DNA from: a virus
Length of the DNA: 64,000 nt
Virus record (IMG/VR): IMGVR_UViG_3300024999_001770
Location: 1-64,000 of that record
Strand: one strand, 5' to 3'
The notes under the pieces were generated by a model, which saw nothing but the letters and a program-made list of their open reading frames with translations, was not told where the DNA came from and did no database searches. This document shows positions 26,621 to 34,326 of this stretch, piece after piece. Numbering within the stretch: the first letter of the stretch is position 1; each line of letters opens with the position of its first letter. The translations under genes were made by a program, and so were the position numbers.

Positions 26621-26935
26621 CTAGGGACGGGTGCTTTCTTGTTGGGTAACTAATTCAATTGCGGAATCAACTTCCTTAATACATCTCTCGTAATTAGCCT
26701 TACGAGCCTTAAGGAGCTTCACGAGGGCATTCCGTGCACGTTTTTTAACCACCATAAACTGCTCGCCATACGATTCGGTATTAACTTTGACCATAAGCGC
26801 GTCCGGGAATTGCTCTTTTATAAACGGAAATATGTCGTCTGCGAGTTCTTCGTTGGCCAGATAGTGGGGAGTTCCTTTTCTCTTGCTAATTTCCTTTACT
26901 GTCCATTCAGCGTGGTCTCTGTTAAATTCTTTCAC
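26621..26935 (-). CDS. Hypothetical protein, 104 aa
   Basis: GTG start after AAAGGAGG on the minus strand. The sequence EWTVKEISKRKGTPHYLANE, then a strongly basic helix (VVKKRARNALVKLLKARK), suggests a nucleic-acid contact, but no family is recognised. It is directly downstream of a 49-aa zinc-ribbon gene, 3 nt apart, so the two form an operon. Confidence 0.55.
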   Translation of the reverse strand: MKEFNRDHAEWTVKEISKRKGTPHYLANEELADDIFPFIKEQFPDALMVKVNTESYGEQFMVVKKRARNALVKLLKARKANYERCIKEVDSAIELVTQQESTRP

Positions 26936-26938
26936 AGA

Positions 26939-27088
26939 TTATCCCTCCTTTACGCTATGAACTCTGTGGGTAAACAACCATTTTCCCAGAGGTTTTGAGT
27001 AGTAGTATTCTTTGCCGCATTTGCAGGTACAGTTTGAGTTTTTGGCTGCTTTGGTAGTAGCTCCGCAAGTGCAGGTTAGCCTTTTCAT
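26939..27088 (-). CDS. Small zinc-ribbon protein, 49 aa
   Basis: Reads MKRLTCTCGATTKAAKNSNC then TCKCGKEYYYSKPLG. The Cys pairs CTCG and CTCKCG can hold one zinc ion. GAGGAGG stands 8 nt before the ATG. Function unknown; such mini zinc proteins in phages are often regulatory. It is co-directional with, and 3 nt from, the following 104-aa gene. Confidence 0.6.
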   Translation of the reverse strand: MKRLTCTCGATTKAAKNSNCTCKCGKEYYYSKPLGKWLFTHRVHSVKEG

Positions 27089-27244
27089 TATTGTTTCCTC
27101 CTCTGTTTTTGATCAACTCTCTAATGCTTTTGATCAACCTTATGATTATATTATACAGAAAATACATCAACCTGTCAACTATTATAATCAGAGTATTGAT
27201 GTTTTTTATTAAATATGTTATCATCTTTTTAAAGAGGTGTTAAC
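27089..27244. promoter_or_regulatory. Divergent control region with direct and inverted repeats
   Basis: This AT-rich gap separates the minus-strand zinc-ribbon gene from a plus-strand XRE gene. It carries two direct TTTTGATCAAC copies about 20 bp apart and a longer inverted pair ACATCAA ... TTGATGT. The repeats are probable binding sites for the adjacent XRE regulator. Confidence 0.5.
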
Positions 27245-27457
27245 ATGATCGAAAATAAGCTAAGTGAAGTCATGGGTCGAAAACGCTTGAAGATATCCGA
27301 CGTGATCGAGGGTACTGGATTAGCTCGTAATACTGTGGCGGAGATGTACCACGGGAGGTCGAAGGCAACTAATTTCGAGACACTCGATAAGCTCTGCACC
27401 TTCTTGGATGTCGGAGTGGGGGAGTTATTAGAACACAAAAAAGACGCTGAAGTTTAA
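27245..27457 (+). CDS. XRE-family helix-turn-helix regulator
   Basis: 70 aa, essentially one HTH domain: KISDVIEGTGLARNTVAEMY, then SKATNFETLDKLCTFLDVGV. It is of the short Cro-like sort common in phages. AAAGAGGTG precedes the ATG. The repeats just upstream suggest autoregulation and control of the divergent genes. The 3' end overlaps a terminator. Confidence 0.8.
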   Translation: MIENKLSEVMGRKRLKISDVIEGTGLARNTVAEMYHGRSKATNFETLDKLCTFLDVGVGELLEHKKDAEV

Positions 27458-27474
27458 TCTTTAGCGTCTTTTGT
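27437..27474 (+). terminator. Terminator overlapping end of XRE gene
   Basis: AAAAGACGCTGAAG pairs imperfectly with CTTTAGCGTCTTTT and is followed by a T-rich stretch. A second hairpin (AATCGCC-AACGAT-GGCGGTT, then ATTTTT, 27490-27515) follows at once, so transcription from the regulator is well separated from the lysis genes. Confidence 0.7.
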
Positions 27475-27544
27475 ATTACGAGTTATTTTTAATCGCCAAC
27501 GATGGCGGTTATTTTTATGGGTAGCAACGAAAGGATGGCGAAAA

Positions 27545-27946
27545 ATGAACGTAAAAGAGTTTAGCTTTAGTACCATGATAGCTGCAGTAGGGACGGTCGT
27601 GAGCGCATGCCTGGGAGGGTGGGATAGGGGATTACAAGCGCTCATATACTGCATGGCCCTAGATTACGCATTTGGGCTATTGGGAGCCATCAAAAACAAG
27701 CAAGTAAACAGCGAGACCATGTTTTGGGGCGGCATCCGGAAAGGGTCCATCCTTGCAGTCTTGTCCATTGCTGTCGTGTTGGATGGCCTAGTAGGAAATC
27801 ACGAACCAATTTTTCGCACGATGGCTGTCTATTTTTACGTAGGGAGAGAAGGGTGGTCTATAGCAGAAAACTTGGGCATCCTTGGGGTGCCATTGCCAGG
27901 AGGGCTTAAAAAAATATTGACTCAACTACAGGAGAAGGGGGATTAA
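27545..27946 (+). CDS. Holin (phage holin / toxin secretion family)
   Basis: 133 aa. It forms membrane lesions that time lysis. Hydrophobic segments at about 8-25, 32-50, 65-85 and 88-105 fit the holin type with the ALIYCMALDYAFGLLGAIKN and GGIRKGSILAVLSIAVVLD motifs seen in that family. AAAGGATGG precedes the ATG. The gene ends 1 nt before the endolysin start. Confidence 0.85.
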   Translation: MNVKEFSFSTMIAAVGTVVSACLGGWDRGLQALIYCMALDYAFGLLGAIKNKQVNSETMFWGGIRKGSILAVLSIAVVLDGLVGNHEPIFRTMAVYFYVGREGWSIAENLGILGVPLPGGLKKILTQLQEKGD

Positions 27947-27947
27947 C

Positions 27948-28787
27948 GTGAGTGACATAATTTATGATCTGGTATTCGACCCGGGACACGGGGGATCTGA
28001 TCCGGGAGCATTAGGACCAACGACCAGGGAGAAAAATAATGTGCTGATACTGGCCAAAAAAACAGCGACATACCTAGAACAAACTGGGCGCTTTAGGGTG
28101 AAGTTCACCAGGACTACTGACATAGATTTCTGTGGTGGAGCGCACTACAGTGAAGATCTGGATCTTAAGAATCGGGTTAATGTGGCCAATGCTCTGGGTG
28201 GAAAAGCATTCGTTTCATTCCATAATAACTCAGCTGCAGCAAAAGCATACGGAAATGAAGTATACGCTGCAGCTGCAGGAGGCGAAGGGGAGAAACTGGC
28301 CAAGGCTATACGCGCTCGGATGGCCGCGCAGCTTGACATGGTAGACCGCGGTGTTAAGTTCGCAGGGTGGTATGTATGCAAATGGACCGATATGCCGGCC
28401 GTGCTCATTGAGTACGGCTTTATTAATTCCGAGGAAGCTGTAATCTTGGACAAGATGGACCAGGCGGCCCTAACGATTGCCCAAGGAATCGGTGACCATT
28501 TTGGCGTAAGTGTCAATGCACCAAGAAAGGAGGCATACGACGTGAAAGAAGCTGTTTTGGCTTATGGAATCGAAGATTACCTGGTACCCGCACGCAGAGA
28601 ATCAATTAAGCTCGGTAACTGTGCTGTATTTACTAGGCTCGATGACAAAAAACCACCGGCAGACGTTTTCAAGGCAGAGCACTTGACCATTGTCGGTGGC
28701 GGATCCGTCGGTCATCCAAATGAAACAATTCTATCAGGGGAAACGTGGGGAGATACCGCAGCTGCTGTAAGCGCAACCGGCGCGTAA
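27948..28787 (+). CDS. Endolysin: N-acetylmuramoyl-L-alanine amidase
   Basis: 279 aa. Residues about 5-185 are an Amidase_3 zinc amidase: VFDPGHGGSDPGALG (zinc His), SFHNNSAAAKAYG (zinc His) and MPAVLIEYGFINSEEA (catalytic Glu). The remaining 90 residues (ESIKLGNCAVFTRLD; HLTIVGGGSVGH; LSGETWGDTAAA) resemble half of a cell-wall-binding repeat 2 unit and probably anchor it to the wall. GTG start after AGAAGGGGG. No signal peptide, so export depends on the holin. Confidence 0.88.
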   Translation: MSDIIYDLVFDPGHGGSDPGALGPTTREKNNVLILAKKTATYLEQTGRFRVKFTRTTDIDFCGGAHYSEDLDLKNRVNVANALGGKAFVSFHNNSAAAKAYGNEVYAAAAGGEGEKLAKAIRARMAAQLDMVDRGVKFAGWYVCKWTDMPAVLIEYGFINSEEAVILDKMDQAALTIAQGIGDHFGVSVNAPRKEAYDVKEAVLAYGIEDYLVPARRESIKLGNCAVFTRLDDKKPPADVFKAEHLTIVGGGSVGHPNETILSGETWGDTAAAVSATGA

Positions 28788-28846
28788 TACCCCCAAGCAT
28801 AATCGCAAGCGCTTGCCAATTTGAAAATATAAAAGGGGGAAATAGA

Positions 28847-29347
28847 ATGTCAGTTCAAAACGTAACCTTGTTGATTGCTATCCTATCCTTGGTATGTTTC
28901 TTCGGAACGATGTACGGGATCCAGGTGCTAGTTAAGCAGGGTAAAGACCCGGGTAAACAACTGCAGGTAGCTGATGCTATCGTGGATACGGTGGCATCGG
29001 CCCACACAGCTTTGGAGACTTTTATCCCAGATCCCGTAGATAATATTATTGATACGGTCCTTAAGATAACACAGGTAGGTGTGCATTCAGCGCAGCAACT
29101 TTATAATAGTGGACAACTTCCTCCTGATCTGCGGAAAGACCAGGCGACGGATTATGCAGTCAATATGATCAAGCTAACTGGGCGTGAGATTACGCCGGAA
29201 TTAGAACAGACGATTAGAAATACTGCGGAGGCAGCCGTATTCGTGATGAAGCAAAAGGATCAGAAGTTGGATTCCGTGGTACCAATAAAGGATCAACAGC
29301 TAACAACTTTTCAACCAGCGATTGAACAAATTCCGCAATCAACATAA
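28847..29347 (+). CDS. Membrane-anchored lysis-cassette protein (LL-H holin-like)
   Basis: 166 aa with one N-terminal membrane helix (TLLIAILSLVCFFGTMYGIQ) and a long helical exterior domain. This architecture, DKxxYA-type helices near residue 100 (RKDQATDYAVNMIKL), is like the LL-H type phage holin family. It follows the amidase after about 60 nt with its own AAAGGGGG site. It may be a second holin or a regulator of lysis. Confidence 0.6.
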   Translation: MSVQNVTLLIAILSLVCFFGTMYGIQVLVKQGKDPGKQLQVADAIVDTVASAHTALETFIPDPVDNIIDTVLKITQVGVHSAQQLYNSGQLPPDLRKDQATDYAVNMIKLTGREITPELEQTIRNTAEAAVFVMKQKDQKLDSVVPIKDQQLTTFQPAIEQIPQST

Positions 29348-29362
29348 TAACGATAGATCACG

Positions 29363-29392
29363 AGCCCCCACTGAAAGGTGGGGGCTATTTTT
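29363..29392 (+). terminator. Terminator of the lysis/late operon
   Basis: AGCCCCCA and TGGGGGCT form a perfect 8-bp stem with an 8-nt loop, followed by ATTTTTATG. It ends late transcription after the lysis genes and separates the following cargo units. Confidence 0.85.
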
Positions 29393-29461
29393 ATGTCTTT
29401 CTTCTCATAATAATGTCTAAGACGCGTAGTATCATAATAAATGAAATGGGGGATTAGTTTA

Positions 29462-29683
29462 ATGGTGCTTTATCAAGTCTCTTACGAAGAAAACGATATG
29501 TGGTACACCGCAGGGTATACCTTTGCTCATGATGGATTTCAGGCAATTGATCTTGTTCGCATAAAGCGTTTGGGCGACATTTGTAAGAAAACTGGAATGA
29601 ATCGTGATGAGGTTATGAATGAAATGAACTTTGACTTTATGGAAGTTACTACCATAGATCAAGAAAATATTTATAAAAGTTAA
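29462..29683 (+). CDS. Hypothetical small protein, 73 aa
   Basis: Starts at the ATG at 29462 after a GGGGGATT motif. The sequence (VLYQVSYEENDMWYTAGYTF, then acidic helices) shows no known family. It is the first gene after the late terminator and precedes the NdpA-like gene by 79 bp. Confidence 0.5.
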   Translation: MVLYQVSYEENDMWYTAGYTFAHDGFQAIDLVRIKRLGDICKKTGMNRDEVMNEMNFDFMEVTTIDQENIYKS

Positions 29684-29727
29684 ATTATATTTGAATTTTA
29701 GGCAGGAAAATACAAAGAAAAGTGGAA

Positions 29728-29762
29728 AAGGTTCCCTTTAGGAACATTTAGGAGGGAACCTT
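29728..29762 (+). promoter_or_regulatory. Start-site hairpin hiding the ribosome site of the NdpA-like gene
   Basis: AAGGTTCCC (29728-29736) and GGGAACCTT (29754-29762) are perfect 9-bp arms; the right arm ends at the base before the ATG and includes the GGG of AGGAGGG. If it folds in the mRNA, ribosome loading should be reduced. An internal TTTAGGAACATTTAGGA repeat lies in the loop. Confidence 0.6.
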
Positions 29763-30821
29763 ATGCGTACAGTTAAAGAGGTAACTATCAAAAATGCCAT
29801 AGCCCACTCTTTGGACAATAGCATTGATTCATCGAGATTAAGTGATTACGAATTAGATCTAGACGAAAAAGTAGTTAGCTTCATTAGAACCCATGTTCTA
29901 AAATCCCTGGAGGATGAAAAAATAAGGGCTGCAAAGTATGAAGCTGGTCGAAACATTGTGAAAGAAAGTGCAGATAGTATATTTGATTTCCCAGAGAAAT
30001 TTTTAGAGGAATCTAAAGAAATTGCGAGGCAGCTATTTCTGGCAATGCAATCTAACAAAAACATAACTTCTGCAGATTTGATTGTTTCCCTTTATGAAGG
30101 AAACGGTCAGAACTATCTTGCAGTTCTAAAAATGGATTATCAGAGTACATACATTACTGAAAGTAAAGTCATTAGCGGAAAAACTAAAATAGTATTAACT
30201 GATAAGGGAATCAGCTTGCCGAATATCCGTCAGAAATTACAAAAATGCGTTTTTTTTAAAAGAAGTATCACAGAAGATGCGGATGTAGAAACTGCAAATA
30301 ACACTTACGATATGCTTTTAATAGATAGGCAGGCAAGGCAAGAGTCAGAAAGAGATATCGCTCAGTATTTTGCAACAACATTTTTAAAGTGTAAGTTAGT
30401 GTTGAACGATAAGGATAGAACCAAGAAATTCCACTTGAAAGTCAAAAAATATGTAAATGAATTTTTGGCCGATCAACCAGAAGAACAAAAAAGGGTTTTG
30501 GATAGTTTGGAAGTTACTTTGAGAAACCAACAACATGTTAGTGCTGTTGAATTTTCAAATAACCATTTCTCAGAAGAGCAAAGGCAATTATTCTTGGATT
30601 TCTTAGTTAATGAAGGCCTTTCTGATTTTGAATTTGTGCCGGACAAAGAGTATGTGCAGGCAAAGTATAAAATCAGGAAGATAAGAACTAACGAAAAAAT
30701 TGAAGTTTCTTTACTAGATGATGATTACAAGAATCCAGAAAAATTTAGTTACGAGCCCGTTGAGGGCGGCAGGTATAATCTTACTATAAAGAGTGTAAAA
30801 GTAACTGACTGGGGCGGATGA
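29763..30821 (+). CDS. Nucleoid-associated protein NdpA/YejK-like
   Basis: 352 aa. The opening (IKNAIAHSLDNSIDSSRLSD ... ELDLDEKVVSFIRTHVLKSL) and the middle (LFLAMQSNKNITSADLIVSL; NYLAVLKMDYQSTYI) follow the pattern of the 37-kDa nucleoid-associated protein family. Such proteins bind DNA; in several genomes they lie in defence or mobile islands with unknown role. Start ATG with an AGGAGGG that lies inside a hairpin. It ends 4 nt before a gene for a membrane protein. Not an essential phage gene, so it is likely cargo. Confidence 0.7.
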   Translation: MRTVKEVTIKNAIAHSLDNSIDSSRLSDYELDLDEKVVSFIRTHVLKSLEDEKIRAAKYEAGRNIVKESADSIFDFPEKFLEESKEIARQLFLAMQSNKNITSADLIVSLYEGNGQNYLAVLKMDYQSTYITESKVISGKTKIVLTDKGISLPNIRQKLQKCVFFKRSITEDADVETANNTYDMLLIDRQARQESERDIAQYFATTFLKCKLVLNDKDRTKKFHLKVKKYVNEFLADQPEEQKRVLDSLEVTLRNQQHVSAVEFSNNHFSEEQRQLFLDFLVNEGLSDFEFVPDKEYVQAKYKIRKIRTNEKIEVSLLDDDYKNPEKFSYEPVEGGRYNLTIKSVKVTDWGG

Positions 30822-30825
30822 TTTT

Positions 30826-32346
30826 ATGAATGCCTTATTTAGTAAAATTGATAACTTAGTGGCTAAAATACATACCGAACATATAAAAGATGAACCGGGG
30901 ATATTTGAGGCGCACGGCACCATAGATATCGGCGGATTAAATATCGAGGAATTGATCGCCTTGGTTGAAGCATTCGGTATCGCTTTGTACATAAAACTTA
31001 TTCAGAAATCAGGTAGCGACATGGTGATCAGCCTGAATACTACGGAATCTCAAATTGTTGAGTATATTGATGAATCTAAGGATTGTGGTGAAAGTTCCTT
31101 CAACGTAGTTATATCGCTTGCTAAAGTAAATTTACTTGATCATATTCTAGAGGAAAAACCAAATAGTATTCAACCGATTGTTTTTATATATTACGATAAG
31201 TTTTTTGATTGGGTCACGAAAGTAAGTTTCGAAGAACTAGAAAAAACGTTTTCGCCGGATTGTTTAAATGTAATCTTTATAATGGAAAAGGAAATAATGC
31301 TTTCCAATGACCATTTGTTGGTAATTGGTGGGAATTTAGATGGGGCTATTAACTCTATTAACAATTGCGTTAACCCTGATAGTACGTACCAGTTAGGCAA
31401 AGAAACAATTGTATTGCGAAATAACAACTGTAGTTGGTTGCATGGTACTAATTATTTAACTCCACAGTATTTTTACTTTAAGCCAGATCAATTGGCCACT
31501 TTCGAAGGACTTGGTAAAGCCTTTTCATTAAAAATCCTTAATTTAGTCGTACCATTTTTAGCTTCTTCAACAACGACCGAAGAGTCAGGGTACTGCATAG
31601 CAACGATTCTCGGTTATAAAGCTGTTAAATTAAACTTAGGTACATGCTGTAATGTTGACCAAGAACAAGTACTTAAGGCGTATGAGTTATTTAACTGGAT
31701 ATATAGAGAGTCAAATACAACAGACAAATTGGGGATATTTAGAAATATAGTTAGTCTATATTTAACGAAAGATACTGACTTAAATATAGACTCGTTTTTA
31801 GAACATATAAACGATATTTCATATTCAACTAGGTCAAGTTTTGATGTTTATTTAAAGGAGAATGTGAAACTATATTTTGAGCAAAGGAAAAAGATTGAGG
31901 ACTTTATTCAAGGAAAAATCAAGGAGATAACTGACCAAATTTCGGCAGTTGTTGGACTAATGAGCAAGAATTTAATAACTACAATTGGCGCAATTCTTGC
32001 GGCAATCTTGACCCAAGTCAATAAACCTAGTAGTAATCTGGCTAATATAGCAATCCTATCGTACATGGTATTTGTAGCTTTGAGCACGGCCTATTATTCT
32101 TCATTTACGATGATTAGTGTTTGTCAATCCATAGCTTCATATGACCATAACATTAAATACGCCAGGAAAACCCTAAATGATGATGATGTTACGGACTTAG
32201 CTGGAAACTTTGTTCGGAATAAGAAAATTGTGTTTTATTGTTTTTGGGGGGTTACATTGTTCATAAGCCTTGCGTTGATAGGTATTGGAGTATTTCTTTT
32301 GGCATATCCAGGAGTTTTACTTCAGTTACAGACACCGATAAAATAA
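30826..32346 (+). CDS. Membrane-anchored partner protein, 506 aa
   Basis: A soluble N-terminal part of about 375 residues without a recognised domain is followed by three hydrophobic segments: about 383-398 (NLITTIGAILAAILTQ), 404-428 and 471-499 (VTLFISLALIGIGVFLLAYP). The protein is encoded 4 nt downstream of the NdpA-like gene and ends before a terminator, so the two are one transcript. A cytoplasmic sensor and a membrane effector, as in abortive-infection pairs, is a reasonable model but is inference only. Confidence 0.7.
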   Translation: MNALFSKIDNLVAKIHTEHIKDEPGIFEAHGTIDIGGLNIEELIALVEAFGIALYIKLIQKSGSDMVISLNTTESQIVEYIDESKDCGESSFNVVISLAKVNLLDHILEEKPNSIQPIVFIYYDKFFDWVTKVSFEELEKTFSPDCLNVIFIMEKEIMLSNDHLLVIGGNLDGAINSINNCVNPDSTYQLGKETIVLRNNNCSWLHGTNYLTPQYFYFKPDQLATFEGLGKAFSLKILNLVVPFLASSTTTEESGYCIATILGYKAVKLNLGTCCNVDQEQVLKAYELFNWIYRESNTTDKLGIFRNIVSLYLTKDTDLNIDSFLEHINDISYSTRSSFDVYLKENVKLYFEQRKKIEDFIQGKIKEITDQISAVVGLMSKNLITTIGAILAAILTQVNKPSSNLANIAILSYMVFVALSTAYYSSFTMISVCQSIASYDHNIKYARKTLNDDDVTDLAGNFVRNKKIVFYCFWGVTLFISLALIGIGVFLLAYPGVLLQLQTPIK

Positions 32347-32403
32347 TTAAAGATGATCTCTAGTGGATTGGGGGTGCTGATCGAGGAGTTGTGTGGAGAG
32401 CGT

Positions 32404-32434
32404 TAAAGTCCTTACTATTGTGGTAGGGGCTTTT
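32404..32434 (+). terminator. Terminator after the NdpA/membrane-protein pair
   Basis: AGTCCTTAC-TATTGT-GGTAGGGGCT forms an imperfect stem followed by TTTTTATATTTTT. The remaining bases to 32624 contain only small inverted repeats (for instance CTCG ... CGAG) and presumably the promoter of the next gene. Confidence 0.65.
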
Positions 32435-32624
32435 TATATTTTTGTGAGACAGGTTTCTCGTAATTTCGCGAGGAAGTTGTGAGATGATTATATCGTCTCG
32501 AGTTAATCGGGTATTTCAATAAGTATATTATACGGGCGCGTGATTGTTTGGTTGTAAGTAATCTGGATTTTGGAATAAACCGAGGCTTGATGTAACTAAA
32601 ATTATAATACTGAGGAGCATTTAT

Positions 32625-33449
32625 ATGGATATTTCGAGAGAGAAAATAGAAGAATCAGGCAATAATATTACATATGCATATTTTCGTTTTTCAAGTACAA
32701 GAAGTAGGGTTAATCTTCTGCTTGATGCAAGCAGGCACGGATTAGATGATAAATTAAGCAAAATAAATAGCATTTTAGATAAACTCAACGATCCAGAGGG
32801 GACCATCGGTATATGTGAAAAGGCTGAAAAATTTCAAATACTTAAAAGAGAAGACGGAATGTTCGAATTCAACTTAGGCGAAAGTGAATTGGAGATAATG
32901 AAATGCGCAATGGAACATTCCCGCAAAGAACATTCCGAAGTAGATACATACCTATACTCTGTACTTCTGGTTTTTATTTGGGGAGCTTTTGAAGCGTACT
33001 GTACTATGCTTTTTGGTGAATTATTTATAAAGCAACCCTTAATGTTAAAAACTAATGATAAAATTTCCTATTGTGAAATTATTGAAAATATAAGCAATCC
33101 ACTAGAATTACTGATTGAGAAGGAGTTGAATAAAATAGGCCATTTTAAAATTAAAGAAATGGTTCTATATTTTAAAGAAAAGGTTAAATTTTCCTTTACT
33201 CCTGACGAAGAGAGTAAAATGAAAGAGATATATAACATAAGAAATATTATTGCTCATGCTACTGGGATTGTGCGTTCCGATGCTGCCAATGAGTTACCAA
33301 AAAGTATATCTATCAAAGAAAATGAGATTTTACTGTCTAAGGAATACCTAGATGAAGCGGTTGAAGCTATATTTGGTGTTGTAGAACGAATACAAAAACA
33401 TATCGAATTAAAATTTTCAAAAAACAAAGTGGAATTTGATACTTTATGA
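32625..33449 (+). CDS. HEPN-type protein (possible RNase), 274 aa
   Basis: The C-terminal half shows a HEPN hallmark: an all-helical domain with IYNIRNIIAHATGIV, that is R-x4-H (about residues 206-211), preceded by FIWGAFEAYCTMLFGELF, a typical first helix of these domains. In toxins and defence proteins the R-x4-H pair forms an RNase site. No antitoxin gene is adjacent, so it may be self-controlled, or not toxic. AGGAG precedes the ATG. Low GC compared with the structural genes supports cargo status. Confidence 0.65.
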   Translation: MDISREKIEESGNNITYAYFRFSSTRSRVNLLLDASRHGLDDKLSKINSILDKLNDPEGTIGICEKAEKFQILKREDGMFEFNLGESELEIMKCAMEHSRKEHSEVDTYLYSVLLVFIWGAFEAYCTMLFGELFIKQPLMLKTNDKISYCEIIENISNPLELLIEKELNKIGHFKIKEMVLYFKEKVKFSFTPDEESKMKEIYNIRNIIAHATGIVRSDAANELPKSISIKENEILLSKEYLDEAVEAIFGVVERIQKHIELKFSKNKVEFDTL

Positions 33450-33510
33450 ATATTTATTCATAGCTTTCTCTAGCCAAGCAGGGCCATCACTTCATAATAA
33501 CAGAATGCTT

Positions 33511-33527
33511 GAACGTTAGTAACGTTC
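33511..33527. promoter_or_regulatory. Inverted repeat GAACGTT-AGT-AACGTTC
   Basis: 7-bp perfect arms around three bases, lying 22 bp before the ATG of the next gene and 60 bp after the HEPN gene. It could be an operator for the downstream small gene. No T-run follows, so a terminator is less likely. Confidence 0.45.
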
Positions 33528-33549
33528 AGAATGCAAGAGGAGAACCCTT

Positions 33550-33798
33550 ATGAAAATCCTCTCAACCCCCATCGAAGTCCTAGCCCACTTCGAAGAAAAC
33601 GGCACACCCCACCCACTCCGCCTCAAGCTTAACGGCGAAACAATCAAGATAGAACAGGTAGTATCAGTAACCGAAGAGAAGCTGGCCGGCAATCGAATAC
33701 TCATTTTTAGGTGCCAGAGTGAGATTAAGGGGGAGCTAAAGCCATTCGAGATTAAGTATGAGTTGGGTACCTGTAAGTGGTTTTTGTGGAAGATGTAG
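33550..33798 (+). CDS. Hypothetical small protein, 82 aa
   Basis: AGAGGAG precedes the ATG. The sequence MKILSTPIEVLAHFEENGTP, then LRLKLNGETIKIEQVVSVTE and a final CKWFLWKM, predicts a small beta-barrel. Comparable small proteins are frequent in Firmicute mobile elements; their role is unknown. Followed by its own terminator. Confidence 0.6.
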   Translation: MKILSTPIEVLAHFEENGTPHPLRLKLNGETIKIEQVVSVTEEKLAGNRILIFRCQSEIKGELKPFEIKYELGTCKWFLWKM

Positions 33799-33854
33799 CA
33801 TAATAACAGTGGTCCACAGGCATACTAACCCTCGTATTGTCACACGTCCTACTT

Positions 33855-33885
33855 GCCCTCATCGGAAACGGTGGGGGCTTTTTTA
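33855..33885 (+). terminator. Terminator after 82-aa gene
   Basis: GCCCTCATC-GGAAAC-GGTGGGGGC pairs with some mismatches and is followed by TTTTTTATTT. The GGTGGGGGCTT tail resembles those at 29378 and 34249, hinting that cargo units share a terminator type. Confidence 0.6.
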
Positions 33886-34020
33886 TTTGTAGAGACTTTA
33901 GTCATGGCGTAGTAGGGCTTTAGCATCATTTTATATCTACTTCGACTATATCCGGCAGGGAAATGAAAATACGAGGAGGAATATACTGTAAAACATGCAT
34001 GGCGGGAGGCGATAATTAAA

Positions 34021-34230
34021 TTGATCATAATTGACAAAACCGTCTGCAAACAAATCGCCTACTACAGACAAAAACGTAATTTAACCAGGGAAGAGTTAGC
34101 TTCTAATGTCGGTATCCGCCTTAATCACCTTATTAAGATTGAAGCCGGATTAAGAATTCCCCGTATTAACGAGCTCGTACAATTAGCGGCGGGGCTAAGT
34201 ATCTCGATCGATGAATTGGTTAATAGTTAA
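34021..34230 (+). CDS. XRE-family regulator, 69 aa
   Basis: TTG start after GGGAGGCG. An HTH is clear: IAYYRQKRNLTREELASNVG, IRLNHLIKIEAGLRIPRI, followed by ELVQLAAGLSISIDELV. A single-domain regulator at the edge of the cargo region; its targets are not evident. Confidence 0.75.
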   Translation: MIIIDKTVCKQIAYYRQKRNLTREELASNVGIRLNHLIKIEAGLRIPRINELVQLAAGLSISIDELVNS

Positions 34231-34289
34231 GTAAGGCTCTTGCTAAACGGTGGGGGCTTCTTCATTTTTCAGGAACGGGTAAAAATAAT

Positions 34290-34318
34290 AAAAACAGCCC
34301 CCGGCTTTCGCCAGGGAC
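34290..34318 (-). terminator. Terminator for the minus-strand coiled-coil gene
   Basis: On the minus strand CCCTGGC-GAAA-GCCGGGG is followed by GCTGTTTTTATTATTT. It lies 10 bp past the stop of the gene at 34327 and separates it from the convergent cargo units. Confidence 0.7.
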
Positions 34319-34326
34319 CAATAATC

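Noticed and set aside
26955-27224. 89-aa minus-strand frame across the zinc-ribbon gene
   Set aside because: Starts in a control region and has no ribosome site, whereas the overlapping 49-aa frame has a perfect site and Cys pairs.
29728-29762. Terminator interpretation of the hairpin before the NdpA-like gene
   Set aside because: No T-run follows and the ATG is immediately adjacent, so a translational role is favoured.
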